A stretch of DNA of 64,000 nt from Chimonanthus salicifolius (GCA_013350335.1 CM023539.1:28203043-28267042); one strand, 5' to 3'; positions 44,384 through 56,424 are shown, numbered from the stretch's first letter. The notes: generated from the letters alone by a model not told the origin. Translations and numbers: made by a program.

Positions 44384-44419
44384 AGTTAAGGGTCGGGCTT
44401 TAGAAGCTCGGACTTAACT
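44384..44419 (+). other. Conserved U5 hairpin of LTR M
   Basis: AGTTAAG with CTTAACT outside, GGGCTT with AAGCTC inside. Identical to the copy at 21143-21178. Confidence 0.75.
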
Positions 44420-44518
44420 CGCGTCGTGGCGTCTGCGCCCTCTCTCACTCTTCTATTTTCAAAAAAAAAAATAGACTCTGATTTTCGGAAAGCGGGTGAA
44501 AAAGGGCCGGGCGTTACA

Positions 44519-45196
44519 GAGGAGACCCAAGTCAAGGAGGAAAACCATAAAGTCCTTGTGGCCTCAATATTACAAAATGAGGATGCTCCCACAATTGATA
44601 CAGTGGTGGATATTGAAAGTGGTAGTGATGAAGATGATGATCTTCAATCCTCTTTCAATGCCTTGTACCTTGAGAGTGAGAAGTTGGCAAAGAAACTAGA
44701 TAAGGCTAAAAGTGAAAATCTAAATTTGTCAAGCCAACTTGAAAGTGCAAAATATGAAAACACACAACTCACCTCTCAATTAAAAGCCTCTAATAATGAA
44801 AACATTAAGCTAAAAGATAATGAGAAGGCCTTTGAAGAATAAGTGGAAATACATTGTAAAGATGTAGAAAACCTATGGAAAATAAAAGGTAATCTTGAAG
44901 TGGAACTTAGGAAACTAACTTGTGAAATAACGAAACTTAAAAGACACAAAGAGAAGTTCCAAGATAAGTTTATCCAACGTGAACAAAGTCTAGAAAAACT
45001 CTTAGGTTCGGGTAAAAAGTTTGATGAAAGATCGGGTCTTGGTTCCTCATTGGAAACCAATGGATCTAAAAGCCAAAGAGTTTTTGTAAAGGGTAGTGTG
45101 CCTAAGACCCCCAAAGGGAAATGCTTTTATTGTCGTAAGGTTGGACACTACAAGATGGAGTATAGCCTTAGAAGGAGGCACATCCTAAATGATAAG
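44519..45196 (+). pseudogene. Copia (SIRE/Maximus-like) gag, second part
   Basis: Continues the gag after LTR M: acidic ESGSDEDDDLQSSFNAL, then a coiled coil (SEKLAKKLDKAKSENLNLSS; leucine/lysine/glutamate heptads), a stop at 44840, more coil and a second knuckle CFYCRKVGHYKMEY in which the last Cys is Tyr. It ends abruptly at a Copia LTR start (45197), so protease, integrase and RT are missing. Confidence 0.88.
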
Positions 45197-46230
45197 TGTT
45201 AGTACCCCAGCTTGTCGAGTTACCTATTTGTCAATTCCATGACTTAGGTGAAGCATTGACTCGGAAGGCTGAAGCTATGAATAAGACTCAATGTGTAATG
45301 AAGATTGAATCAAGAGCTTCAAAGAAGGAAGATCAAATGCAAGATTCAAGCATCACTATGTGAATGGCAATCACAAAGGTAAAATGGCCATAGATGACTT
45401 TAGGTGGAACCAACACCATTGGATGACCTTGCCTAGGCTGAAAAATCACATTTGGATAATCATAAGAAGCCTAGTGTGTTTGACACTAAATCAGAACCAA
45501 TGGAACCGAACTTGGAAATATGAAAACCATTGAGTTTACTGGTATGGCGACACATTGTGTCGGGCGATCAATCGCCAGTAACGCAGACGATCAATCGTGA
45601 ATCTGTGATGCATAATCTAGAAAAACCAATGTTTTGGTTGGAAAGGTTTTTCAAACATAAGTTGTGTCAAGATATGACTAACCGTACAAACACGATCAAT
45701 CGTTGAGACAGGACACTGACCCATAGGGCATAACGATCAATCGGCGTGACTCAGGCAAGATCAAGATTGTCATTCATAGTCTGGTCTCAGGACGATACAT
45801 TCATCAGGCTGCGACCCATCTTGTGGTATAGAGCACGATTCATCGGGAGCATGACCAATCGCCTAGACAGGCCGCACGACACATCTGGTCCACGACCCAT
45901 CGCCCTGGGTTTAGTTGGGTCTAGATAAGGCAACTCTGAGATAGGACACTGACCCATCGCACGATACTTGTTTATGTTTAAACTAACATTAGTGATGTTT
46001 TCTCTAGCTTTTGTGGTGTTGTTTGCTCATGTGTATTTACAAATATTTTTGAAAATAGAGCAAGCTGAACAAGAATATGAAGCTAGGCCAAGAACCTGTG
46101 TCATTTGAAAGTAATTTTGTATAATTTGTATATTTTTAATTCAAATGATGTATAATGGGGTTGGGGTTATCCATTGAGTTTGTATTTGATTAGCTTCTAA
46201 GTTTTGTCACGAATTGACAAAGGGGGAGAT
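45197..46230 (+). mobile_element. Copia LTR copy 1 and residual 3' interior with PPT
   Basis: 45197 begins TGTTAGTACCCCAGC, an LTR start of the family at 25527 and 46231. LTR-like sequence with a palindrome cluster (45545-45960) runs to about 45985. Then comes interior-like sequence ending in a polypurine tract AAAGGGGGAGAT (46219-46230) just before LTR copy 2. The pol region is deleted. Confidence 0.65.
45545..45960. repeat. CGATCAATCG / GCGACACA palindrome cluster
   Basis: Repeated CGATCAATCG-type cores with partners such as CGACACATTGTGTCG (45547-45561), near 45566, 45588, 45690, 45730, 45832, 45861. A related group is at 46545-46800 in LTR copy 2. Confidence 0.7.
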
Positions 46231-46795
46231 TATTAGTGCCCTGGCTTGCCGAGTCACATGTTTGTCAAGTTCGTGACTAAGGTGAAGGCTTCCTTGAAGA
46301 GAGAAGTTCAATACTCAAGATCTCAAGCGTTGGTTGAAGTGTGAAGACTCAACGGAAGCAACATGTATGGCAATCGCTGATGGTAAGTGACCATAGATGA
46401 CCTTAGGTGGTGCCCAGACCTTAGGTGGATCATGCCTAGGCTTAGAGATCACATCTATATATTTAAACAAGCCTAACATGTATATGACAATGAATTGGAA
46501 CCCAACTTGGAAATATGAATTCACTGTCAGGGCGACACGTCGTGTCTGGTGATTTTTCTCCAAAGACAGCACACGACCAATCGTGGTCTTACAATATGTT
46601 GTGTGGAAAGTCAAGGCTTCTGGATTGAACAAGACTGTCAAACCCATGTGGTCTCGGGACGATACAATCGGGAGCCCACGATCGATTGTTTGGAACCTTG
46701 ATGAATCAATCGTGTGGACGATGTATCGCTGAGACAGAACATAGGCTGGACTTAAACAAAGCCTGGAAAACCTAGTATCATACGATCAATTGGGC
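46231..46795 (+). mobile_element. Copia LTR copy 2, 5' part
   Basis: Starts TATTAGTGCCCTGGC (TG changed to TA) directly after a PPT. Shares TTTGTCAAGTTCGTGAC, ATAGATGACCTTAGGTGG and AACCCAACTTGGAAATATG with copy 1 and with 25215-25527. It breaks off near 46795 where a different LTR in the opposite orientation begins. Confidence 0.7.
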
Positions 46796-48119
46796 ATGCA
46801 ATCTGTGACCCAGAAATTGATCCGAGAGGGGGGTGAATTGGGTCAATGCAAACTTTTTGCATTTTCTTAAATTACACAAATTAGAAAATAAGATGCAAAT
46901 AAGTACTAAATAAATGCCCAAATGTAAAAGAGGAGATGAAAAGAGATGGAAAGATTGAACCTGGAATTTTTACAAGGTTTGGCGTTCTTGCCTGTGTCCC
47001 CGCCTCATGTACACCACTTGGGTATTGAATGCATTAAACTTCCTTCAAGGGTGGAGAAGAAACCTATCACAATGCTTCTAGAGAACACCTCTCTGATTTG
47101 AAGATGAAGACACCCTTCTTCTTCACTAGGGTTACACCAACCCTTTACATATTTAATCTCTCAAAGAAATGTAAAAGAATATAATGTAAAGATTAGGAAT
47201 AACTCTCAAATGTTTACAAATCAGGTTCACTAAGAGTTACTCAAAGATTTGAACAAGAATGGCTCAAGGTAAGATTGCAATTATGTGGATTTTTTAGCTA
47301 GAGTATGTTAGAATGTTTTCTCAAAAATGACTCCAAGTGATTTCAAGCAAGTGAAGTAAGTTTAATGCCCATTGATGCTTGGGTTTATATTTTGTTCATG
47401 TTTAAGACCGTTGCCAAGCATTAAATGAGAGAAAGAGTCGTTGGGGAGAGCATTTAATGATTAAAAAATATGACCATTCGTGATTCAGTCGACTGAAAAC
47501 TTCTTGAACTTCACACAGTTTATTTGCAAAGAATTCAGTCGGCTGGATTCACTTACCCTATAAATCCAATATTTGACTACAATTCAGTTGGCTGAATTCT
47601 TTAACTCAGCCGATTGAAATGACCCTTAGGCTGTATTGTGCAATTTTGGCTTTCTTTTAGTCATTTCAAACACATTTGATAGGTCTTGGGGACTAAATTA
47701 TATTCTAGGATTCCATTTGGATGCATAAGATTAAGCTTAGTATCATAGGGTCCACTAGAGGGTGACTTGAGCCATGGTGTTCAAAAGCTTAAGTACCTTA
47801 ACAATATCATTTCCTAAACACTCATGACTAGACCTTATACCTAACTTTGATCTTCCATGCTCTTGATCTTCAATCCTTGAATCTTTGAACATTATAAGCC
47901 ATTCGATCTCCAAGGTTTGACTTGATGTACAAGGCTTGATATCATCCACTTGATCTTCATCTTCATGGACATGACATCCAATACATGTCTTCTTTAAGAA
48001 GCAAATGTGATACATGTCTCATAGAGTAATACCATTTGAAATATTAAATATCACACATTAATGGTTTGTTGTCATAAAAAATACGCATATATCCTTGGGT
48101 TGAAACCTTGGGGCTAACA
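46796..48119 (-). mobile_element. 3' LTR of a minus-strand Copia element
   Basis: Right edge GGGGCTAACA (own start TGTTAGCCCC) follows a PPT. The left part has GATCCGAGAGGGGGGTGAATT, the complement of the C-run end typical of Copia LTRs. A short TTCAG.CGACTGAA cluster lies at 47475-47625. No PBS at the left, as expected for a 3' LTR, but the left edge is cut by the LTR ending at 46795. Confidence 0.7.
47475..47625. repeat. TTCAGTCGACTGAA cluster in a Copia LTR
   Basis: Units at 47484-47498, 47530-47545, 47581-47596 and 47604-47620 with 1-3 changes (GGCTG, GTTGGC). Same core as the arrays in LTRs G and K, which belong to a different retrotransposon group. Confidence 0.75.
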
Positions 48120-48134
48120 ATCTCCCCTTTTTTG
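48120..48134 (-). promoter_or_regulatory. Polypurine tract of the minus-strand Copia element
   Basis: Own strand AAAAAAGGGGAGAT directly before TGTTAGCCCC, the usual SIRE-type PPT. Confidence 0.8.
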
Positions 48135-48772
48135 ATGATGACTTTCACAAAAATCATAAAGGATATACAAATTGTAATCCTCCCCCTTACTTCATGCATA
48201 GAAACAAATTTTCCATTTTCTTCAAGGTATATTTCAAATGATAAATATTCTCCCCCTTTCTTCATGGATGTATCAAATGAGCACAGTTTTTAATATTTGA
48301 TTATGATAAACATCTTCACCGTATATTAATGAGTAAATCTCCCCCATACTTCAAGCATTTCACAAAAAGCAATATAGTTGAGTTCACAATGTATGGCATT
48401 CAAAAGTAATTAACATACGATCCATTGACATGATATATATTTTTCAGTTTCTAAATAAGTTAAGCGCATCATATCCATCATTGCACAATCTACTCAACCA
48501 TATAGAGATATGTAAATGAATAACAAAAACACAACATTAGCATAAGTAACATGAACCCATTAGAATTGATTAGGCCATGGAGTTTGCAAAAGTTAGAGAT
48601 CTAGTGAGTTATTTACATGCCCAAAAGGTTTTATAAGAAAATACAAAGGGGGAATAAAAAGTTTTCAAGTGCAATCATTCATATTTATCCCCTTTTGGCA
48701 TCATAAAAAAGAGAAGAGGGTAAGGGTCACTCGAGGCCAAGATGTGCCATGACATGACTTAACTGAAGGTGC
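48135..48772 (-). mobile_element. Copia 3' non-coding interior
   Basis: A/T-rich sequence with several CTCCCCC blocks (48180, 48250, 48340), between the PPT and the end of the accessory ORF (stop near 48727). No other ORF is credible. Confidence 0.6.
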
Positions 48773-49431
48773 TGTAACACCCCGAATTTTCAAGTTATTA
48801 ATATATATGAAAATTACCCATTTAATTTGTGAATTATTAGATATGGACCTTATATGGGTAAAATGTTGGGTCATTGCCCAATTAAGACCCAACGGATTGT
48901 GGAAATGGTTTCAATAAAATTAAATGGGGCTTAATTAAATTAGTAATGCATTATGTCTATAATTAAATTATTATGCGCACAAAGGGAACATAGAAGATGT
49001 CTTGGCCGTGTATGAGATATCTAATCCATGATTATGCGCATGGAGAGAATTAGAGATAGATTGCATGGCCGAGTATGAAGATATGCATATCCATGAGAGA
49101 TATGTATGCGCATCCATGTGATATGCTAGAATATCCTAAGAAGATATCTAAGATTAAATTGAAAGGTTGCATGGCCGTGTATGAAGATTTGCATATCCTT
49201 GAAGATGTGTTAGAGTATCTAAAGAGGGGTGCATGACAGATTCTAATTTAAGACACAAAGGGGCGCATGACACCTTCTAATTTAAGACACAAAGGGGCGC
49301 ATGGTACCTTCTAATCAAGACACAAAGGAGCACATGGCAATTGCTATCTTAGAGAGACAAAGGAGCACACGGTATTAGGCAATGGCTAATTTAAAGGGTC
49401 TTGGTACCTTCTAAGATAGGACAATTGGATT

Positions 49432-49439
49432 TATAAAAG
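49432..49439 (+). promoter_or_regulatory. TATA box of LTR I
   Basis: TATAAAAG within GGATTTATAAAAGAGG, about 240 bp upstream of the donor-like site, in the position of the TATA box in LTR A. Confidence 0.5.
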
Positions 49440-49668
49440 AGGCAACAAGAGGGGTGCATGGCACCTTCTAAATTAGGACCGATTGCAAGTTGATAAAAGG
49501 CAAACATAAGGGGCGCACGGCATTACACAAATCAGCAAGGGTCTTGACGCTGGTATGCTCTGACAAGAAGGTTCTTGGCTGTGTGAAAGATCAAGAAGAA
49601 GAAGGAAAAGGCTAAGGAAGAAAAGGATCGGAAGAACCAATCGGAGCGAAGGAAAACCGGAGGAGTCG

Positions 49669-49686
49669 CAGAACCGGTTAGTATCT
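49669..49686 (+). other. Putative splice donor of LTR I
   Basis: GGAGGAGTCGCAGAACCG then GTTAGTATC; GT at 49677-49678. Weaker than GTAAGT but in the same place and with the same GGAGGAGTCG leader end. Confidence 0.42.
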
Positions 49687-49714
49687 TGATAAATTGGTTT
49701 GAAATAAGGAACCA

Positions 49715-50795
49715 CAGGGTTCGGATATGGTGTATGGCCGAACCCCATGGAAGAGAATTGGGAGATGATCATGATAATTTTAATGGAATGATGAACCATA
49801 GGGTTCGGCCATGTGTATGGCCGAACCCCATGGAAGGACTTTGGTGATTTTAATGGAAAGCATTGGTTATGTTTTATGGATGGCAAAGTTGTAAATATAG
49901 GCCAAATTGAAAGATCATGGGTTTGGCCATGGTGTATGGCCGAACCCCATGAGGTCTTTTATGGACTTAAATTATTAAGGAATTTATATTGGATGAATGA
50001 TTTTTAAAAAAGGATTATGAACCATAGGGTTTAGCCATGGTGTATGGCCGAACCCCATGGAGGTGTATTGGTATTGTTAATGGATTTTAATTGATTAAAT
50101 GGAGGATGGTTATTAAATTAGAAAGTTTCTAATTATGGACTCTTGGATTAAAAAAAGGAAAGAACCTTGATTTATGGATTCAAGAATGGGAATTGCTATA
50201 ATTGGAATTTAGACATCATGGGTTTGGCCATGGTGTATGGCCGAATCCCATGTATCAATTCCATGGATTGTTTATGGAGGGTTTTGCTTATGGTTCTATG
50301 GTTATGGATCATTGGTGGATCCATGTATGAAATGTCTAAAATTAAGGAGATGAAAGATCATGGGTTCGGCTAATGATGTATGGCCGAACCCCATGAGATT
50401 GGTTTGTGGATCAAAACATGGACTTAGGCATTTGTTAATGATTGAAAGGATTAGCTATGGAATGTTAGCCATGAATGGCAATATTGTAATTTAAATGGAA
50501 ATAAGGGACCATGGGTTCAGCCATGGTGTATGGCCGAATCCCATGGGAATTATTTGGTGGACTTAGGGTCTATGTATGGTAGATTAAAATGAATGAAAAG
50601 TTAGCTAAGGATTAGACCAATGGCAAAGTTGTAATAAAGGGTGAAAGTGATGGATCATGGGTTCGGCCATGGTGTATGGCCGAACCCCATGAGGAAAGTT
50701 TTGGTTATGGTTTTGAACAATGGCAATGATGTAAATAAGTGTGAAAATGATAGACCATGGGTTCGGCCATGGTGTGTGGCCAAACCCCATGGGGA
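49715..50795. repeat. Dyad array GGTTCGGCCAT / ATGGCCGAACC in LTR I
   Basis: Nine units near 49717, 49800, 49918, 50028, 50219, 50363, 50514, 50659 and 50758, the densest array of this type. Most read GGGTTCGGCCATGGTG then TATGGCCGAACCCCATG. Spacers are unrelated. Confidence 0.9.
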
Positions 50796-51114
50796 CTGTG
50801 TTTATGGACTTAAACATTATTGTAAATCAAATGGGACATGGTTTTAATTGATTAATGCATTACAAGGTAACGGGACCTCATAAGGTGTGTACGATTGTGA
50901 GCGGTTACCAGAATAAAACGCAAGGACACGTAGTGGTCTTTGGTAGGATTCCACCTCTTTGAAACCATGGATTTATGTACAATGTTTCTTATCTTAGTTT
51001 TGATGAAATTATGATGTAAAAGATGTGTTTCAAACTGTTGAGTTTTTATGCTATGTTTATATGATAAAATAGCATGTGTTTCATTAGTATCTCATGCATG
51101 AAATGGGGTGAAGG

Positions 51115-51250
51115 ATATGTAACCAGAGGGGCAACACTCCGTCGGGGCGTCCGAAAAACCTATGTGGGATACCTTGATGTGCTTTTCCATCAAGAAGAAA
51201 CCGGAGGGTCCACACTCCGTTGGGGCGTCCGAAAGACCTATGTGGGGGTA
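51115..51250 (+). repeat. Tandem hairpin module of LTR I, 2 units
   Basis: Two units of about 75 bp: CCGGAGGGTCCACACTCCG then TTGGGGCGTCCGAA and CCTATGTGGG. The first unit lacks part of the first stem. Confidence 0.8.
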
Positions 51251-51385
51251 CTTTTATGTACTTGTGATGGGTGAGACTCATTGCATTTGACATCATGACA
51301 TGGCATGGTTTACATGGTTTTGACATTATGATATTATTATATGCATGTTTTGTACTAACTGTGTTAGCCCTAATTGGAATACCTA

Positions 51386-51434
51386 CTGGGCGCTTTGTTC
51401 TAACGTCCTACTTCTACCCTAATGGATGATACAG
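51386..51434 (+). other. Branch-point hairpin and 3' splice site of LTR I
   Basis: TTCTAAC (CTAAC 51400-51404), CTACTTCTACCC, and ACAG with AG at 51433-51434. The TAG of other families is changed to TAATGG. Confidence 0.45.
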
Positions 51435-51761
51435 GAAACAAGGGGAACGATGAACGCGAAAAGGGCCAAGCATAGGAGCTTGGATGATTTTAATTTATAT
51501 TTTGAATAAGTTACTGACTTGTAATTGAGTAACTAGACTTCGGACATATAATAACTTAGATGATTTGCTATGGTTGGATGTTTAATTGGATAATTATGAT
51601 ATTTTAATTATGGATAAAGACTTGACGTACTTTGCTATTAGAAATGGAATAGAACTAGGTTTTATTATAATTCCGTATGTTATGATTTTAATTCCGCATG
51701 TTTATATTGTTATGTGTGAACCGCTTTCATGGACGTAGTCCATGCACACATAGGGTTGGCC

Positions 51762-51797
51762 AGTTAAGGGTCGGACTTTAGAAGTTCGAACTTAGTT
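51762..51797 (+). other. Conserved U5 hairpin of LTR I
   Basis: AGTTAAG with CTTAGTT outside (one wobble and one mismatch), TCGGACTT with AAGTTCGA inside. Confidence 0.7.
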
Positions 51798-53129
51798 CGC
51801 GTCGTGATGTCCCGCTCTCTCTCACTCTTCTATTATAAAAAAAAAATACTCTGATTTTCGGAAAGCGAGTGAAAAGGGCGGGGTGTTACAGGTGCACTCG
51901 ATCAGTGTCATCGTGAGAGGTGTCGAGTTTTTCCTTAACAAATTCGTGAAGACTGACACATTGGGTGCAGAGTAGGTCGACATTTACTCCTATTTCCAAA
52001 ACGTCTATTTTGACAGAGTCAATGGCAGTAAGAACGTGCTGAAGGTCCTCATTTGAACTAGATGGGCCACCAAAGAGTTGAGGAGAGTCAAGCATGCCCA
52101 TATCTTGATCATTATATGCTTGATAATAGGTTGCTTGACTTTCTTCAACTTGGCAAGAGTGGGTTCCCAAGTATCACCTACAAGGATATACCTCATATTT
52201 TTAAAGGTATTATCACAACAGACATCATTTACAGCACCAATATTTTCTAATTCATGTGGGCAGCGTACCTCGAAATGGTCGAACATGAATGAAAGGAGTT
52301 TGCCATAAGGCAAAGCCTTCTTGCACTTTTGGCAATCTTTCATGTAGCACATGATGAGATATGGAAGATTGAGAAGGTGATGTTGAGTAATGGCACAAAT
52401 AAGATAGACATCAAGATAAGTGACATGATTATAAGATCCAGACCTCGGAAGAATATTGTAGCAAATGATATGATGAATCAGTCGGGTTTCAAATGATAGT
52501 TGGGACGCAATCGGCTGAAAGGGTTCAACAATATCATTCGCGTTCACAAATTAATTTGAGCGCATCTATGGCATCAAAACCTTCAATCCAGGTATTTGTT
52601 TTGTACACTGTAGGACCCTTGTAGGGGGATTTAATAAGTTTTTCCAAGTCCCCTCGATTGAAAGAAAAAGGAGTTCCACTCACTAAGGATTCAATACTTG
52701 GATTTGAGCGATCTAATTTGAGAGAGAAGTTGGAATAAAATTGCTTTACTAGTGTTGGATAGGAGGGACGATCGATTTCGATAAAGGGGCTCCATCCTAG
52801 GTAGTCAAAGTGTGTTCTAAATGAAAATTTCCTTGGATATTTGTCGAAAAAGAATAGGGGAATATTTTACCGAATACCACCTTGCGAAACATGAAATGAA
52901 GACTATAAGCATTTTCTGCATCACGGGAGGTGAATTGAAGACGATTGTAACACCTTGGAATTTTATATTACTTATATTTATGAAATTTGTCATTTATTGG
53001 ATAAGGTTACAATTGGAACAATTGGGTAAAATATATTCAATTGGGTCAAATTTGCTAATTGGGTCAAAATGTCCAATTGGGACCCATTGGGGCGTGTTTG
53101 ACTTGGTTTATAATTAAATTCAAATAACA

Positions 53130-53385
53130 AGTCGAGACGTACGGTTTATAATTCAAATTCAAATAACAAGACGTACGGTTTATATTTCAAATTCAAATTC
53201 AAATAACGAGACGTCCGGTTTGTATTTCAAATTCAAATTCAAATAATGAGACGTACGGTTTATATTTCAAATTCAAATTCAAATAAACGAGACGTACGGT
53301 ATATATCTCAAATTCAAATTCAAACGACGGGACGTACGATTGATATTTCAAATCCAAATTCAAACAAAAGAAAGACGGTTTACAT
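53130..53385. repeat. 40-bp tandem repeat in U3 of LTR J
   Basis: GACGTACGGT recurs near 53136, 53170, 53210 (as CGTCCGG), 53250, 53291 and 53331. Successive spacings are about 34-41 bp, separated by TTCAAATTCAAATTCAAATA. Each unit holds the palindrome CGTACG. Confidence 0.85.
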
Positions 53386-54270
53386 TTTGAATGTAAAGGG
53401 ATGGACGGCTCCATGTTTAAAATTTAAATGAAGGAGATGGACTCAATATTTGAAATTCAAGTAAAGGGAATATGTTTAAAATTCAAAATAAAGGGAGTGG
53501 ACGGTTTCATGCTTGAATTTCAAACAAATAAGATGGAGGAAGCTATGTTTAAATTCAAATTAATGGTACACGATGGAGAGATGGAAGGATATAGGTTTGT
53601 TTCAAATTCAAAGGCAATGGATACACGTTGGAAAGATGAGGGAGATTTAAAGTTTAAATTGAAACAAATGAGTTGTGTTTAATATTTGAATTTCAAACAA
53701 ATGAAATGCGTTTGAAATTCAAATGGGATGGACAATTTTTAATATTGGAGATTCAAACAAAAGAAATGGAAGAGCTAGAATTGATACACGTTGGAGCTGG
53801 TTGTAAAATTTGAAATTCAAAACAAATGGAGATGTTTATGGATTGGCTTATTTCAAAATCAAGACAAGGATGCCCATGGAGGGATAATGAGATTATTTCA
53901 CATTTAAAATATTCAAATTTTTAATGGCTCACAAGTTGGAGTCTTGAGAATTTTATCTCATGAGGAGATAGGAAAGATAATCCCTCTTGACCATCTCTCC
54001 CTCACACTCTACCTAGGACGGCCAGCAATCTAAGAGGAAAGATCAAACACTTGGAGAAATTCTCATTCCATTTTCTTGCTCTCTTGGACGTCCCCCTCAA
54101 AGACTTGGAGTAAATTTTACCATCTCAAGGTTTCCTATCTCTCAAATCTATACCCTAGCTGAACCACCTCAAGGACTGCAACAAGATCAATCTCAGTTAA
54201 AGGAGAAGGAAGGAAGGACTAAGAAAGGAACGAAGAGCAAACCGGAGCAAAGACCAAATCGGTGGAGTAG

Positions 54271-54288
54271 CGGAAAGGGTAAGTGTTC
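54271..54288 (+). other. Putative splice donor of LTR J
   Basis: GCGGAAAGG then GTAAGTGTTC; GT at 54279-54280. With AG at 56019-56020 the intron would be about 1.74 kb. Confidence 0.5.
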
Positions 54289-54539
54289 TACAATTTTTTA
54301 GTCAGTAAGATAACCAAAGAAGCTTGATCAGTTCCTTGAACATCCGAATCTTAAAAAGGGATGTACAAAACCATTGAGCATGAAAAGGAGGTGATTAGGT
54401 TTGGTCATGAGGATTGGCCAAACCCATCAAAGAATATGATCATGGCTAGGATGTCCAAAGGAAGAGGTAAAGGAACCATGGCTGAACCCCATGGAAGAAA
54501 ATGAATGGTTACTGTTGTTTAAAAGGAGTAGGAATTGGG

Positions 54540-55375
54540 TCATAGGGTTCGGCCACCTTGGATGGCCGAACCCCATGAAAGAATATGGAACTTTTTATGA
54601 TTTTTGAGGGATAAAAACCATACTAGGTTTTGGAGGTTTAAAGGGTTTTTAAAGGGAGTTAAGGTTACTATTTTGGACCAGTTATTACATGGCTGAAACA
54701 TGTGGTTATCATGGCCAAGTTGCTGGTCATAAACCATGGAAAAATAATGGAGTAATTGGGTTAAGAGAACCATAGGGTTCGGCCGACTGGTTTTATGGGT
54801 TAAGTTAAAGTAAGAACATGGTTGAAATTTATGGACTATGATGTGCATTGCTTAAGAATTATACATGTTGATTTATGGACTTAGTATAGGTAATTAATTA
54901 GCCATCATGGATGATGGAAAGTGGAACAAAAAAACCTGGTTTGGTGAGGTTCGGCCATGAAGTATGGCCGAACCCCACTAATGGTTATTAGTGGCTTAAA
55001 TGTGTAATTAATAATGTGATTGAAGTGGTATTTAAGAATGATTCAAGGGATCAAATTGTGATGGTGAGGTTCAGCCATGTTGTAGGGCCGAATCCTACCA
55101 AGTGGATTGGTTATGGTTATTTGTTTTTAAGTAAAAATTAGACAAAGGTTAGTATAGTGGCATAATGGTAAATATAGATGAAATGACCAAAGGATTGGAA
55201 ATATGGGCTTGAAACCAAAGTGGTAAGGTTCGGCCATGTTGTATGGCTGAACCCTACCAAGGTTCTTTGGGAAATTTGAGTTAATTGAATGGTTTTAGTT
55301 AAATAAAAAGAGAGACCAAAAAGTTAAGTGGGTGAGGTTCGGCCATGGGGTATGGCCGAACCCCACAAAGTGGAT
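54540..55375. repeat. Dyad array GGTTCGGCCAT / ATGGCCGAACC in LTR J
   Basis: Units near 54545, 54948, 55070, 55229 and 55337, with a half unit at 54774. Single-base changes occur in several arms. Confidence 0.83.
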
Positions 55376-55697
55376 TTTTGGGATTTAGACTAAGTTGGAA
55401 TCACATGGTTAAGAGGTCGATTTGCTGTTATAAAAATAGGGCCACAGGGACTTGCTTGAACGGCGTACAAGTTGTAAACGGGAGACAGTTCAAAAGAAGG
55501 GTCAAACTAAGTGAACATTAAGTAGGTTTTCCTACCTCTTTGTAACCACTCTCATATGTGATGTTTATCCTGAATTTTATGAGTAGTTTATGTTAATGTA
55601 TTATGTTCAAAATGGGATTATGAAATGCTAGAATACATTTCCAAATGGCATGTATCATGTATTCATTGACATCTCATGCATGGCATGGGGTGGTGGT

Positions 55698-55835
55698 TAT
55701 GTAGCCGGAGGGACCACACTCCGTCGGGGCGTCCGAAAAACCTGTGTGGTGGTATCTTGATAATAAGAATTCCCATCAAGGGAAACCGGAGGGTCCACAC
55801 TCCGTCGGGGCGTCCGAACAACCACTGTGGGGGGA
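55698..55835 (+). repeat. Tandem hairpin module of LTR J, 2 units
   Basis: CCGGAGGGTCCACACTCCG then TCGGGGCGTCCGAA, twice, about 85 bp apart. Same variant as in LTRs H and I. Confidence 0.83.
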
Positions 55836-55982
55836 GGCTGTGTATATTTGTGATGGGTGGGACTCATTACATTTGCATCACATACATAGCAATGTTTTTG
55901 TAAGATTTTGATGATATGTACCTTTATATTATTCGCATGTTTTATACTCTAACCTTGTGGTAGCCCTAATCGGAAACACCTA

Positions 55983-56020
55983 CTGGGCGTGTTGGTCTAA
56001 CGCCCTAGCTCTATCCTTAG
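55983..56020 (+). other. Branch-point hairpin and 3' splice site of LTR J
   Basis: GGGCGTGTTGGTCTAACGCCC with CTAAC at 55997-56001, then CTCTATCCTTAG (AG 56019-56020). Confidence 0.5.
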
Positions 56021-56388
56021 TGGATGATGTAGGAAAGGGGAAGGACGAGGATCGTGAAGGAACCCAAGCATAGGAGCTTGGGCTTTTGAAAGGATTAATT
56101 ATGGATTGATATATGGACCTTTTATTTATAATTATTGGACAATGTAATTTGACAGTTTGATGACTTTGGGCATGTAATAATTAGTTAAATAATTGCTATG
56201 GTTTGGATTGATGATTATGTTAAGGTAACTATGGAAAAATGACAATGTACCATGCTATCTAATAAAATGGTGTAGTCATAGGTTCCATTATAATTTGCAG
56301 TTAGATTAAGTGTTATTCCGCTACGGTTATACTTTATTATGTGAGAACCATTCTCATGGACTTAGTCCATGCTCACGTATGTTTGGCC

Positions 56389-56424
56389 AGTTAAGGGTCA
56401 GACTTTAGAAGTCCGGACTTAACT
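56389..56424 (+). other. Conserved U5 hairpin of LTR J
   Basis: AGTTAAG with CTTAACT outside; CAGACTT with AAGTCCG inside. Confidence 0.72.

Larger units (their letters stand above)
40532..44518 (+). mobile_element. Solo LTR M, TSD GAGGA
   Basis: Starts TGTAATAGCCCGAATTTTCG, ends GGGCCGGGCGTTACA, flanked by GAGGA (40527-40531, 44519-44523). It splits the acidic region of a Copia gag. Same subfamily as F: CCATGGTTGAC dyads (about 40950, 41145), leader (about 41430-41751), donor GTAAGTATG at 41752, five GGTTCGGCCAT dyads, CG-rich block (43356-43435), GGTAGGATTCCTACC (about 43440), hairpin repeats, U5 hairpin (44384-44419). A local deletion removed the branch-point hairpin (at 43998-44003). Length 3987 bp. 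Confidence 0.95.
48773..51890 (+). mobile_element. Solo LTR I, TSD GGTGC
   Basis: Starts TGTAACACCCCGAATTTTC, ends GGGCGGGGTGTTACA, flanked by GGTGC (48768-48772, 51891-51895). Termini form a 12-bp inverted repeat TGTAACACCCCG. U3 contains short direct repeats (GGGGCGCATG..CCTTCTAA, 49230-49460). TATA box at 49432-49439, leader to 49676, donor GTTAGTATC at 49677, a dense dyad array (nine units), CG-rich block (50870-50935), GGTAGGATTCCACC (50942), two hairpin repeats (51120-51245), branch site (51400-51404) with ACAG acceptor (51434), U5 hairpin (51762-51797). Length 3118 bp. Confidence 0.95.

Noticed and set aside
48701..48892. 63-codon minus-strand ORF across the left edge of LTR I
   Set aside because: It spans the insertion joint, so it is a chance fusion of LTR sequence with the accessory ORF tail.
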